A DNA stretch of 64,000 nucleotides from a virus: positions 1-64,000 of IMG/VR virus record IMGVR_UViG_3300003323_000724; one strand, given 5' to 3'. The position numbers were made by a program, and so were the translations under genes. Below, piece by piece: positions 22,571-30,387 of this stretch. Under the pieces are notes generated by a model. That model did not search any database and had not been told where the DNA came from. It was given only the letters and a program-made list of their open reading frames with translations. The stretch's first letter is position 1, and each line of letters starts with the position of its first letter.

Positions 22571-22859
22571 AAAGTGTCCCAAGTGCGGCGAAGAAATGTA
22601 CCGGGACGAGGTGGACGTGGAAGTTGGTGTGATCTGTGGTCCGTGGGGGTGCGGTTATTGCGGCTGGTCATCCGATCCCCGGTACGATTGCAGTGGCGAC
22701 AAGGAATCACCTGCTCAGAGCGAACACCCTGAATGGTACGTGGACCAGTGGGGTGGGATGACTCGAAAATCGGCACTAAAGGAACGCTTGGGTAAATTTG
22801 GAATCGGACCGGAAGTGGTGGACGACGTGTTCGGTCCTGAGCCGGAGAAACAAGAGTGA
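22560..22859 (+). CDS. Zinc-finger protein, 99 aa
   Basis: GGGGAGAGG precedes ATG 22560; overlaps the previous gene by 11 bases. CPKCGEEMYRDEV and WGCGYCGWSS form a four-Cys zinc site. The rest is polar. Role unknown. Confidence 0.6.
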   Translation: MEDEKCPKCGEEMYRDEVDVEVGVICGPWGCGYCGWSSDPRYDCSGDKESPAQSEHPEWYVDQWGGMTRKSALKERLGKFGIGPEVVDDVFGPEPEKQE

Positions 22860-23437
22860 CCGACACTGAACGCGGGCTGCTCGATTCGATATTGGAGAAC
22901 CCCAAAGATAACACTCCCCGACTGATCTACGCGGACTACTTGGACGAGAACGGGGAACCGGAACACGCCGCGTTCATCCGCGCCCAGATCAACCACAAGT
23001 ACGGGTGGGTGAAGCCCCGGGCGCACCAGATCCGAAAGTGGTTCCGGTGGCCATTCAAGGAACGGATTTACGACACGAATAAAGGCCGAATCGGTAAGTC
23101 TGCCAACTTGGTTTTCAGCAACCAACGAACTGAAGTTTCCCAGCAGTTTGCAATATTCACCGTCGAGCGTGGGTTCGTGGATGAAATTCATGCCTACCCG
23201 AACTTTTTCTATGATTGGGGCTGGAAGGTGTTTCGGAAGTTGCCGGTAGCTGAAATTGGTTTGATCGGTCACCGCGAGTACAGCCATGTTGAAATAGACG
23301 CTCCGGGGGAAGACTACGGATGGCAGGCGTACTACTTTGTTCCCGACCAAGTTGAGTACCACACGGTGAACGGTTGGGAAACTCGGGACGAGATGATCCT
23401 TGGCGTGATCGCGGACATCCGAGAAGCGAACGGGTGA
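22856..23437 (+). CDS. TIGR02996 protein
   Basis: 193 residues, GTG start in the stop of the previous gene. TIGR02996 domain: LLDSILENPKDNTPRLIYAD, YLDENGEPEHAAFIRAQ. The C-terminal part (VERGFVDEIHAYPNFFYDWG, VAEIGLIGHREYSHVEI) resembles the leucine-rich-like C-terminal halves seen in other members. Function unknown. Confidence 0.75.
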   Translation: MTDTERGLLDSILENPKDNTPRLIYADYLDENGEPEHAAFIRAQINHKYGWVKPRAHQIRKWFRWPFKERIYDTNKGRIGKSANLVFSNQRTEVSQQFAIFTVERGFVDEIHAYPNFFYDWGWKVFRKLPVAEIGLIGHREYSHVEIDAPGEDYGWQAYYFVPDQVEYHTVNGWETRDEMILGVIADIREANG

Positions 23438-23515
23438 TTTCAGAGTTGAATCGGCCGGACTGGGTGTGTAGTCTTGTCTCAGGCTCGCAAACCAATTTCC
23501 AAATCTACCAACGCA

Positions 23516-23542
23516 AAGACCGGGATTCGAGTTCCCGGTCTT
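23516..23542 (+). terminator. Strong hairpin upstream of the HNH gene
   Basis: AAGACCGGGA and TCCCGGTCTT form a perfect 10-bp stem with a 7-base loop. Only CCGTTCT follows, so it is a weak terminator or an RNA processing/regulatory hairpin. It lies in a 130-base gap ahead of the replication genes. Confidence 0.55.
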
Positions 23543-23567
23543 CCGTTCTCTCAAGGAGATCCATCCA

Positions 23568-24374
23568 GTGCCGTCCCCGAATTCTAGGAACACCCCGGTC
23601 GGGGTGCAAGCGGAAAATCCAAAACAACGCATTGTTTACGCCATGACCCGCCAAGAGCGGGAACGGTGGCGTGTTCGTGCTGGAGGAATTCCCGACAGTG
23701 AAGCGTTCAGTCCCAATAAGAAAAAGAAATCAAAAAAGATTGTCAAACCAGTCGGGTATAAACCAAAAATCAAATCATCTGGATTTCGTTTTGATAATAA
23801 TCCCTATCTTGATTTGTTTCTTGAAAAGAAAATAACCAGGGGGCAATATTTAATTATTCAAATGATTTTGGAATTTACTTCCAAGGGTATGCTGTTTTTG
23901 CCTAGTAATCAGTACATCGGAGCAACGATAGGGACGACTCCAGAGCACGCTCAAAATGAGATCCACAAGCTACTGAAAAAGAAAATCATAAAGGCGGGGC
24001 GTAGAGGACGGCTGCGAACACTTAACGTTAATTACAACTATGGGCAATGGAAAGAACTCCCAAAATCTCAATCCAAACCGAACCCAAAGAAAGAGCAATT
24101 GCGACAACAGGCCAAGATGCGACTTGTTGCTCAACTTCGTCAGTTGCCGTACAGCGAATACCTTAAAACCGATCACTGGAATGGAATCCGACTGGCTGCT
24201 TTGGCTAGATCTTGGTATCGCTGTCAGTTGTGTTACGCAGGTCGTGAAGTGAAGTTGGATGTTCACCACAGAACCTACGAACGTCGAGGGCGTGAAGCCC
24301 GAGCAGACGTAATCGTTCTTTGTCACCCGTGCCACGAAAAATTTCACGACATTCTTGAAGGGAGCAAGAAATGA
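23568..24374 (+). CDS. HNH endonuclease fused to a winged-helix-like domain
   Basis: 268 residues, GTG 23568 with AAGGAG upstream. Residues 60-170 are AT-rich in codons and look like a winged-helix replication-protein domain (LFLEKKITRGQYLIIQMI, PSNQYIGATIGTTPEHAQNE). The C-terminal 70 residues are an HNH nuclease: WYRCQLCYAGREVKL, DVHHRTYERRG and VLCHPCHEKFHD. Phage HNH proteins of this type are commonly homing endonucleases. The composition shift at about 23720-24000 marks it as a probable newcomer placed in front of the replication operon. Confidence 0.7.
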   Translation: MPSPNSRNTPVGVQAENPKQRIVYAMTRQERERWRVRAGGIPDSEAFSPNKKKKSKKIVKPVGYKPKIKSSGFRFDNNPYLDLFLEKKITRGQYLIIQMILEFTSKGMLFLPSNQYIGATIGTTPEHAQNEIHKLLKKKIIKAGRRGRLRTLNVNYNYGQWKELPKSQSKPNPKKEQLRQQAKMRLVAQLRQLPYSEYLKTDHWNGIRLAALARSWYRCQLCYAGREVKLDVHHRTYERRGREARADVIVLCHPCHEKFHDILEGSKK

Positions 24375-25849
24375 CTGCTCCCGAACAACACCAATTTCAA
24401 TTTCGAGGTGTTTGGGTTCCGACCCGAGCTTGTGAAGCATTGCGCCATCGACAGATCGGACACTCGGATCTGGCGTTACTGATCGTCGTAGATGCCTTCT
24501 CTCGGGGGGATGATGGGTGTTTCGCTACCAACCGGTATCTAGCTCGTGAGTTGGGGGTGTCCCAGGATCGAATCACTCGAATTGTGTCAAAGTTGGTGAA
24601 GTTGAAATTGCTCAGTTCCACAGGATTACGGGAATTGCGAGTTCTTCGGACGATTTGGTCCCAAATTCCCGACTCAGGTGATCCTGTAGGTGTTTCACAC
24701 CGGGAGGGGGTATCGGTGCCGGACACCGATACAGTAAAGAGTAAAACAATCAAACACCCTAAGAAGAAAATACAAAAACCAAAGACAGTCCGGACTGGCG
24801 TCCGTGACATACGCGGTTCTTCCGGTTGTTCTGGACGAGACCCTAAGACCGTTCCCATTCCGGACCAAGGATCAAGCACCGCCTCGTTCAATTGGCCTTC
24901 GGCCTCAGAAAGTGGCCTAGCTTCGTCTAGGATCGGCGATCGACCGTCCCGACAGGTAAGTGGTCAGCCGGAGAACAAATCTCGCCGGAGAACGAATAGT
25001 GCGATTCCCGTCGTAGGGGCTTCGCCCAATCGAAACGAACAACACCCCTCGAACGCTCAAGAGGCTTCCACTGTGGACTGCATCGAAATCAACCCGTTGG
25101 TCGCGCCGCTTTTCGCCAAAGAATGGGTAAATAGGAGCCAGAAACTAGCTAAATCTCTCGTCTCGAAGGGTCGATTAACCGGGTCGTACAGCTTAACCAA
25201 ATGGGCCGACGAGTTTGGAATTCTCGAAAGGTTGCTCAAACTCGACAAGACCATTAGTGACCCGGCGGCTTTGGTGGATAAAGTGCTTTGCTGGTATGTA
25301 AACAACATCGGTGGAACGGTGATCGGGCGACCGGTTCCCGACGCCCGATCCGCTTCAGGTTTTCGCTGTAAGTTCAGCGCAATTCGAGCCAGTTACGAAA
25401 TTTCGTTACGGACGGGAACACCCGAACCTGTTGCGGTTTCCAAAGAATCCCAAACGATTTTGGATTCGATTACAACTCTGGCGTGGACCAAAGGGTCCGA
25501 AGCTCAACTCCCAACCGCTGTTGAGCAGTCTGTTAAGAACTTCAAAGAGTTCACGTCGAAGTTGTGTTCGGCCGAAATACCCAAGAGATTGGAAGGGTAT
25601 CGAGACACGATAAGTGCCGAGTTGGGAGGAGTGGAGGACACCCTAATTCACTGGTTCCGTTCTGTTTGGAAATCGAAACACAACTGGAAGGATTGGTCCG
25701 GCAGTCTCAGTTCATCGATCTGGTCCACTATGAACAAGGAAGTTGTTGCTCGGATCAAAGCGGCCCTTACTCGGTACACCTGCGATCCGAACAGTCCCGC
25801 TTGGGACGATCTGCTCGCGGCCGTTTGTTCCGAGCAGAGGGGCAAGTGA
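24371..25849 (+). CDS. Winged-helix replication protein, possible helicase loader/initiator
   Basis: 492 residues. N-terminal winged helix: FATNRYLARELGVSQDRITR with RIVSKLVKLKLLSS. A long basic, Ser/Pro-rich linker (about 125-230) follows, and the C-terminal half is helical (VAPLFAKEWVNRSQKLAKSL, LVDKVLCWYVNNIGGTVIG). The ATG overlaps the stop of the HNH gene. Position directly before the DnaB-like helicase suggests an initiator or loader; no ATPase motif is seen, so this is inference from context. Confidence 0.6.
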   Translation: MTAPEQHQFQFRGVWVPTRACEALRHRQIGHSDLALLIVVDAFSRGDDGCFATNRYLARELGVSQDRITRIVSKLVKLKLLSSTGLRELRVLRTIWSQIPDSGDPVGVSHREGVSVPDTDTVKSKTIKHPKKKIQKPKTVRTGVRDIRGSSGCSGRDPKTVPIPDQGSSTASFNWPSASESGLASSRIGDRPSRQVSGQPENKSRRRTNSAIPVVGASPNRNEQHPSNAQEASTVDCIEINPLVAPLFAKEWVNRSQKLAKSLVSKGRLTGSYSLTKWADEFGILERLLKLDKTISDPAALVDKVLCWYVNNIGGTVIGRPVPDARSASGFRCKFSAIRASYEISLRTGTPEPVAVSKESQTILDSITTLAWTKGSEAQLPTAVEQSVKNFKEFTSKLCSAEIPKRLEGYRDTISAELGGVEDTLIHWFRSVWKSKHNWKDWSGSLSSSIWSTMNKEVVARIKAALTRYTCDPNSPAWDDLLAAVCSEQRGK

Positions 25850-25853
25850 GATT

Positions 25854-27245
25854 ATGAAATCGACTACCGTTCGGACCGGAACGAGCGAGCGGCAAGTTAT
25901 TGTGGCGATGATTACGCACAAGACGTTTCTTGCCACGATCGCTTCTCGGTGGAAACGAAACCTATTTCCGTCCCCGTGGGCAAACATCATTGCCGGTTGG
26001 TGCGTGGAGCACGTCAGGAAGTACGACGCGGCCCCACAACTGAAGATCCGAAATTACTTCGAGGAGTGGGCGACACGGGACGGGGACAAAGACACGATTT
26101 CTTTGGTGGAACAACTGCTTCTAGATGTTTCGCAGGAACATCAAAGAAGCGGGCATGAGTTGGATCAGATTCAGTACCTTCTGGACAAGGCGCAAGAACT
26201 GTTTGACGGGCACAGCGCTAACGATTTGGGTCAACAGCTCCAAGTTTTGGCCGGAAAAGGGGACGTAAAGACGGCGCGGGAGTTAATTGAAGGGTGGCGG
26301 CGGGTTGAGGTGGGGGTCGGGACCGGGATCAAAGTTCTAAGCGAGCGGGCCGCTTGGGACATGATGTTCGAGGAGAGCACGGAGAATCTAATTGAGTATC
26401 CGGACGCACTGGGAAACTTTTACAAAGGTGCGTTAGTAAGAGACTGTTTTATATCATATATGGGAAAAGAAAAGATAGGAAAATCGTACATACTTCAGGA
26501 TAATGCCTGGAACGCTGTAAAACAAAGGAGAAAAGTGGCTTATTTCGAGATCGGGGATTCGAGTCAGTCACAAGTCTTGTCTCGATTTGCGGTGCGCATT
26601 TGCGGCCGACCGTTTAAAGAGGGCCGATATGATGTTCCGACTCGGATGGAACCTTCTAGTGGGGGCCGTCAGATTCCAGCGATCGAACGGAAGTTGAAGA
26701 CGTTCAAAACGGGAATATGTCCAGAGCAGTTACACGAGAAGCGATTAGAGTTTTTGGAAGAGGTTGGGGATAATTGGAGGCTGTCCTGTCATCCTAATTC
26801 GTCCATCAGCGTTACCGGAATCGCGTCCATTGTTGAAACGTGGCAACGGGACGACTGGACGCCGGACGTTTTGGTAATCGACTACGCGGACATCCTCGCC
26901 CCGCTCAGCGGGAAAGACGAGAAACGAGACCAGATCAACGAATCGTGGAAAGCAATGCGGGCGCTGTCCCAAAAACTGCACTGCCTTGTTATAACTGCGA
27001 CTCAAACTGACACGGACAGTTACAGTGCGTGGATTTTGAATCGGGGCAATTTCAGCGAGGACAAGAGGAAGTACGCCCACGTCAACGGGATGATTGGGAT
27101 CAACCAGACCGATGACGAGAAAAAGCAGCACGTTTACCGGTTGAACTGGGTTGCACTCCGAGCTTTAGATTTTCAGGAATCGAAGTGCTGTTGGTGCGTC
27201 GGGGAGATGGGCCACGGGAACCCTTTTATGCTCAGTACGTTTTGA
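25854..27245 (+). CDS. DnaB-like replicative helicase
   Basis: 463 residues from ATG 25854. The N-terminal helical domain ends with a linker near residue 155. RecA-like core: Walker A GKEKIGKS (204-211), then VAYFEIGDSSQSQVL, Walker B in VLVIDYADIL, and VITATQTDTDSYSAW. The missing canonical 'GMP..GKT' is replaced by MGKEKIGKS. This fits the diverged helicases of large phages. It should unwind DNA at the fork together with the primases at 2920 and 20806. Confidence 0.8.
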   Translation: MKSTTVRTGTSERQVIVAMITHKTFLATIASRWKRNLFPSPWANIIAGWCVEHVRKYDAAPQLKIRNYFEEWATRDGDKDTISLVEQLLLDVSQEHQRSGHELDQIQYLLDKAQELFDGHSANDLGQQLQVLAGKGDVKTARELIEGWRRVEVGVGTGIKVLSERAAWDMMFEESTENLIEYPDALGNFYKGALVRDCFISYMGKEKIGKSYILQDNAWNAVKQRRKVAYFEIGDSSQSQVLSRFAVRICGRPFKEGRYDVPTRMEPSSGGRQIPAIERKLKTFKTGICPEQLHEKRLEFLEEVGDNWRLSCHPNSSISVTGIASIVETWQRDDWTPDVLVIDYADILAPLSGKDEKRDQINESWKAMRALSQKLHCLVITATQTDTDSYSAWILNRGNFSEDKRKYAHVNGMIGINQTDDEKKQHVYRLNWVALRALDFQESKCCWCVGEMGHGNPFMLSTF

Positions 27246-27257
27246 AAAGGACCAACG

Positions 27258-27530
27258 ATGGAAGTTATCGAAATTGATCCGGAAGTAGACGGCTGGAATG
27301 GTTCTTGGAACAAGCTGTTTTCAAAAATCAAGAAACAGCTTCCTTTGGAAACGAGAACCGAAAAATACGCCGCGATCGTGACAACCATTATGACTTTCGA
27401 TTCGGGTAACCTGAGAACCAAGATTGGCGCAGATGAATTTCTTTACGTGACGTGGGCACCTGCGAAGCAAAACCAGTTTCCCAAAGCGGTTGTTTGGTAT
27501 GCACTGAAGCACGAAGGAGACGTGAAATGA
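27258..27530 (+). CDS. Hypothetical protein, 90 aa
   Basis: Acidic protein (MEVIEIDPEVDGWNGSW) with a beta-rich C-terminal half (DEFLYVTWAPAKQNQFP). Last base overlaps the next start. Function unknown. Confidence 0.6.
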   Translation: MEVIEIDPEVDGWNGSWNKLFSKIKKQLPLETRTEKYAAIVTTIMTFDSGNLRTKIGADEFLYVTWAPAKQNQFPKAVVWYALKHEGDVK

Positions 27531-27868
27531 ACCAGAAGCCGAAGAAGAAAAAGTGGAGTCCACCCAAGCCGGAAATCGAACCGCTGCCCGAAGTGGTGCC
27601 GACGTGTCGCCAGTTCTTCACCCAAGCGTGCCCTCACTGCTCCGGGACGGGCACCACGGCCCACACCCCGGGCGGATGGTGGATCGATTGGCACTATCAG
27701 GACTGTCACGAGCAGGAAGGGCCGCTGACCAAAACCCAAGCAATCAAGACGATTTGTCAGCACAAGGACGGATCGTGCCGTCCGACCCTCATTGGTCCGG
27801 ACGGCACGGTTTACGAGATCCCGGAACTGGAAAAGAGAAAATCGAAGAAATCACGCGGGGCGATTTGA
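27527..27868 (+). CDS. Hypothetical protein with zinc motif, 113 aa
   Basis: ATGA overlap with the previous gene. Basic N-terminus (QKPKKKKWSPPKP), then CPHCSGTGTTAHTPGG, a DnaJ-type CxxCxGxG repeat, and further Cys/His (DCHEQEG, ICQHKDGSC). Confidence 0.6.
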   Translation: MNQKPKKKKWSPPKPEIEPLPEVVPTCRQFFTQACPHCSGTGTTAHTPGGWWIDWHYQDCHEQEGPLTKTQAIKTICQHKDGSCRPTLIGPDGTVYEIPELEKRKSKKSRGAI

Positions 27869-27892
27869 CAGGTTCGATTCGTGTGGCATAGT
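27865..27892 (+). promoter_or_regulatory. Copy of the repeated phage promoter
   Basis: TTGACA, 16 bases ending CGTGTGG, CATAGT, TGAGCACC. Confidence 0.8.
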
Positions 27893-27932
27893 TGAGCACC
27901 GAAGACGACAAACACGAACCGGAGACAAAGAA

Positions 27933-28157
27933 ATGCAAAATGACGAGATGCGGGAATTGCTGTCGAAGGGACCAACCAAAGACTCTCGATGGATTCACAA
28001 GAAGGGCGGAATTTATCGAGTAGTCACGACCGCCCTTAACGAATCAACTCTTGATGTGGTTGTGGTTTACACCAACGAACAGTATGGGGTCACTTGGATT
28101 AGACCACTTGCGGAATTTATGGATGGGCGATTCATACGACTGGACGGAGGGGTTTAA
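27933..28157 (+). CDS. DUF1653-like protein
   Basis: 74 residues from ATG 27933 with GGAGAC upstream. RWIHKKGGIYRVVTTALNES, VVVVYTNEQYGVTWIRPLAE match the DUF1653 layout (a small SH3-like barrel: H-K-G-x-Y ... V-V-Y ... W-x-R-P). Common in phages and bacteria, function unknown. Confidence 0.7.
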   Translation: MQNDEMRELLSKGPTKDSRWIHKKGGIYRVVTTALNESTLDVVVVYTNEQYGVTWIRPLAEFMDGRFIRLDGGV

Positions 28158-28346
28158 CTACTCGTCCCACCCTGCTTCACGGACCCGGCGGCGTTCTTCT
28201 TCGGTGAACGGTGGGAACCTGCGGGGCTGATCTTGGGTAAAGGAGTTCCCATTTGGGAACTCCCGGTCTACGAAAAACAAGCGGGCCTGTGCGATGCACT
28301 GCTCCATTCGGGACACCAGAACTTCGAGATCCTCATAACTGTTCAC
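28158..28346 (-). CDS. Small hypothetical protein on the opposite strand
   Basis: GTG 28346 is chosen (GAGGG upstream); an in-frame ATG at 28448 would add 34 residues of uncertain quality. Product: VNSYEDLEVLVSRMEQC, then PPFTEEERRRVREAGWDE. It separates the replication block from the CRISPR block and is the only leftward gene nearby. Confidence 0.5.
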   Translation of the reverse strand: MNSYEDLEVLVSRMEQCIAQARLFFVDREFPNGNSFTQDQPRRFPPFTEEERRRVREAGWDE

Positions 28347-28506
28347 TTTGTCGCCCTCGTACTGGTTTTGGGCGGCACATGAGCCGCAAGTATCGTTCCC
28401 AAAGTGTGTAAGGAAAAACCGAAACAAAATAACGGATTGTCTCAGCACGGCTAAGGTTCATGTGGTAAGTAACTGTACCCGAAGAAAAGATTGAAGGTAG
28501 GAAGAA

Positions 28507-29757
28507 ATGAAGAAGGCAAAAGAGAAAGGATCTACGGTTGTTAGAGCTGTGACTTTGCCCGTATCGGTTCCACTGGGAACAGATCCCAGCGGTAAGTCCT
28601 GGACTTGGGAATCGTTCAACGCAGCGATGACGAATGCGTTCCGGCTGTCGACGGATCTGGCCAACTGGTGCGTTCGTCGGTTGTTCATGATTGATGATTC
28701 GGGCAGCACCAAGACACCGGAAGCGATCAAGAAGTGGTACGGGTACAAGGACGCAAACGAGAATTTTCCCCGGATCGCGGGTTGGGCCGGGGCGATGGCG
28801 AGCATGAACATCGTGACTCGAAACGTCCAGCGGAAGTACATTCAGGATCGGTTTTCGGTAATTATCAAGCACGATTCGAGTTTGCTTACGTACCGGTTCC
28901 CGCAGCCGTTTCCGGTTCACAACGCGAGTTGGAAAACGGGCTACGCAGACGGGGATTTCCCAACAGTTAGGATGGCGATTCCGGGAGTGGGTCAGGTGGA
29001 ACTGAGACTGAAACGAAGGGCCGATTTTGGGCGACAGTTGGCAATGTTTCGCCAACTCCACGACGGGACAGCCAAGAAGGGTGAAGCGGCACTCTACCGT
29101 GACAAAAAGGGTGTTCTCTTGCTGAAGATGGTGGGGCACTTTCCGAAGAAGGAGCGGACGGAAGCGGCTAACGTGTGTTTCCTGCACACGGACCCGAACG
29201 CGATGCTAGTGGCTGAGATCAACGGCCGGTCAGTAACCGTGACTAACGGGGACCACCTAAAGCGAGCACACAAGGTTATCCGGGAGATGAACGACAGGCA
29301 CCGGGTGTTCTTGCAACGGATCGGGGAGGACAAGAAACGGGAAGTTCGGATGGATCGGGACCAGCGACAGAACGTGAACAAGAAGGTCGAAGATCGGTGT
29401 AACAAGCAGAGGAACCGAATCGACACGGCCGTGAAACAGATTGCGGCTCAGGTGGCTCGGTTCTTGGAACGACAGAAGGTTGGTCTTGTTGCCTACGATG
29501 ATTCGATCAAGACTTTCCTTCCTGACGGGTTCACTTGGCACGCTTTGAAAACACGGATCACCCAATTGTTTGTTGGTGAGATGGGTGGGGAGTGGATTGA
29601 CGGTAAATTCACACACTTGAAGGACGAAACGGAGAAACAGGAATGGCTGATAAGAGCACGGGCGGTGTACACAACGATTCCGAAAGTCGTGGCACACAAG
29701 TCCCGACCCCGGAAGAAGTCGCATCCGGCGGTGTCGATACCGCCAAAGACCATGTGA
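28507..29757 (+). CDS. Compact Cas12/TnpB-like effector, predicted nuclease-dead
   Basis: 416 residues, RBS AGGAAG before ATG 28507. Residues 30-210 fit the N-terminal helical and wedge domains (LSTDLANWCVRRLF; PQPFPVHNASW; VELRLKRRADFGRQLAMFRQ). A RuvC-like fold begins at about 222 with VCFLHTDPNAMLVAEI (candidate RuvC-I Asp229), followed by the basic bridge-like helical pair (LKRAHKVIREMNDRH; KKVEDRCNKQRNRID) and RuvC-II VGLVAYDDSIKTFLP, where the usual Glu is Asp331. After FTWHALKTRIT the protein ends within about 70 residues: there is no CxxC zinc finger and no RuvC-III Asp. A frame that could restore these is absent. Hence binding without cutting is predicted. A CRISPR array follows 355 bases downstream on the same strand; no cas1, cas2 or transposon ends are seen. 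Alternatives: an exapted TnpB. Type V assignment is inferred from fold order and the adjacent array. Confidence 0.75.
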   Translation: MKKAKEKGSTVVRAVTLPVSVPLGTDPSGKSWTWESFNAAMTNAFRLSTDLANWCVRRLFMIDDSGSTKTPEAIKKWYGYKDANENFPRIAGWAGAMASMNIVTRNVQRKYIQDRFSVIIKHDSSLLTYRFPQPFPVHNASWKTGYADGDFPTVRMAIPGVGQVELRLKRRADFGRQLAMFRQLHDGTAKKGEAALYRDKKGVLLLKMVGHFPKKERTEAANVCFLHTDPNAMLVAEINGRSVTVTNGDHLKRAHKVIREMNDRHRVFLQRIGEDKKREVRMDRDQRQNVNKKVEDRCNKQRNRIDTAVKQIAAQVARFLERQKVGLVAYDDSIKTFLPDGFTWHALKTRITQLFVGEMGGEWIDGKFTHLKDETEKQEWLIRARAVYTTIPKVVAHKSRPRKKSHPAVSIPPKTM

Positions 29758-29882
29758 AAATGGCTTCGGCCTTGATGAACGGTCTGTTTAATGGCGGGTT
29801 GAAATCTCGAACGTCTCGCGATGCCGTTCGGATCGGGCACTACGGTTTGCGGGCGATCCAAACGGACACTACCAGCGAGTGA
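29643..29882 (+). CDS. Small protein overlapping the effector 3' end
   Basis: 79 residues in another frame, overlapping the effector gene by 115 bases. A purine-rich RBS (GGAGAAACAGG) precedes ATG 29643. Polar N-terminus (ADKSTGGVHNDSESRGTQ) and a helical C-terminal half (KMASALMNGLFNGG, RDAVRIGHYGLRAIQ) that extends beyond the effector stop. It might be a co-translated partner of the effector or unrelated; no family recognised. Confidence 0.5.
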   Translation: MADKSTGGVHNDSESRGTQVPTPEEVASGGVDTAKDHVKMASALMNGLFNGGLKSRTSRDAVRIGHYGLRAIQTDTTSE

Positions 29883-29953
29883 TTAGGTGATAAACTGATG
29901 GTTTGTTTGAAAATCGATGTAAGTTGCGGGTTGTGTTTAGTTTGTGCTGATCT

Positions 29954-29981
29954 TTGACAAATCAACCGCTCGCAACAACAT
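29954..29981 (+). promoter_or_regulatory. Possible promoter of the CRISPR transcript
   Basis: TTGACA followed after 16-18 bases by CAACATAA. The -35 is perfect, the -10 is weak. Transcription would start near 29988 and read through the structured leader and the array. Confidence 0.45.
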
Positions 29982-30004
29982 AACTTAGTGATTACATTGT
30001 CTTT

Positions 30005-30062
30005 GCGCTCCTGCCGAGCGCGGACGCAACGGGCACCTGTCTCACGCAGTCAGGTCCGCTCG
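30005..30062 (+). ncRNA. Structured leader, possible tracr-like RNA
   Basis: Several overlapping inverted repeats: GCGCTC with GAGCGC (30005-30021); ACCTG with CAGGT (30035-30055); GCGGAC with GTCCGC (30020-30059); CGAG with CTCG (30015-30062). Two mutually exclusive folds are possible. In type V systems with a tracrRNA, that RNA is usually encoded here, between effector and array. No strong anti-repeat is present within it, so a structured leader is an equal possibility. Confidence 0.4.
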
Positions 30063-30111
30063 CGTAACGTGGGATAAAACTGGTCCGGGAGATGACTTAA
30101 GTGTCCCCGCC

Positions 30112-30367
30112 CCGGAACTACTACACCGATCGTTGGAGTGGTGCAGGGTGGCCCGGGTCGAGTACGACGGAAGTACTGGGGCCCGGAACTACTACACCGA
30201 TCGTTGGAGTGGTGCAGGGGCCTGACGGCGTTCGGCCGCGACTTCGCCGGCCTCCCGGAACTACTACACCGATCGTTGGAGTGGTGCAGGTACATGCGCG
30301 CCTCCGGCGCGTTCACGTGCTTGTAGAGATTCCGGAACTACTACACCGATCGTTGGAGTGGTGCAGG
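30112..30367 (+). CRISPR. CRISPR array, four 36-base repeats, three spacers
   Basis: Identical 36-base repeats at 30112-30147, 30183-30218, 30255-30290 and 30332-30367. Each begins CCGGAACTACTACACC and ends GGAGTGGTGCAGG. CTACACC can pair with GGTGCAG (one A-C mismatch) to form a 7-bp stem. Spacers are 35, 36 and 41 bases and unrelated to each other. All four repeats are perfect, with no decayed terminal copy. The spacers are 59-78% GC, above the surrounding genes. The array sits between the effector and the gene starting at 30388. Confidence 0.93.
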
Positions 30368-30387
30368 GAGGTAGTTAAGGGGAAAAA

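Noticed and set aside
28507-29757. Ordinary IS605 TnpB element
   Set aside because: No TnpA, no left/right transposon ends seen, no zinc finger, and an adjacent repeat-spacer array; a plain TnpB would not explain the array.
29700-29882. A frameshift that would restore RuvC-III in the Cas12-like protein
   Set aside because: The other frames after 29643 encode no CxxC pairs or Asp in a RuvC-III context, so the missing part is not hidden.
29914-29929. Firm anti-repeat for a tracrRNA
   Set aside because: Only about 15 of 18 positions match, with a two-base gap, and the site is upstream of the best -35 box; kept only as a weak note.
30138-30326. Open frame of about 60 residues running through repeats and spacers
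   Set aside because: It contains the CRISPR repeat translated several times (ELLHRSLEWCR) and has no RBS; it exists only because spacers are coding-like.
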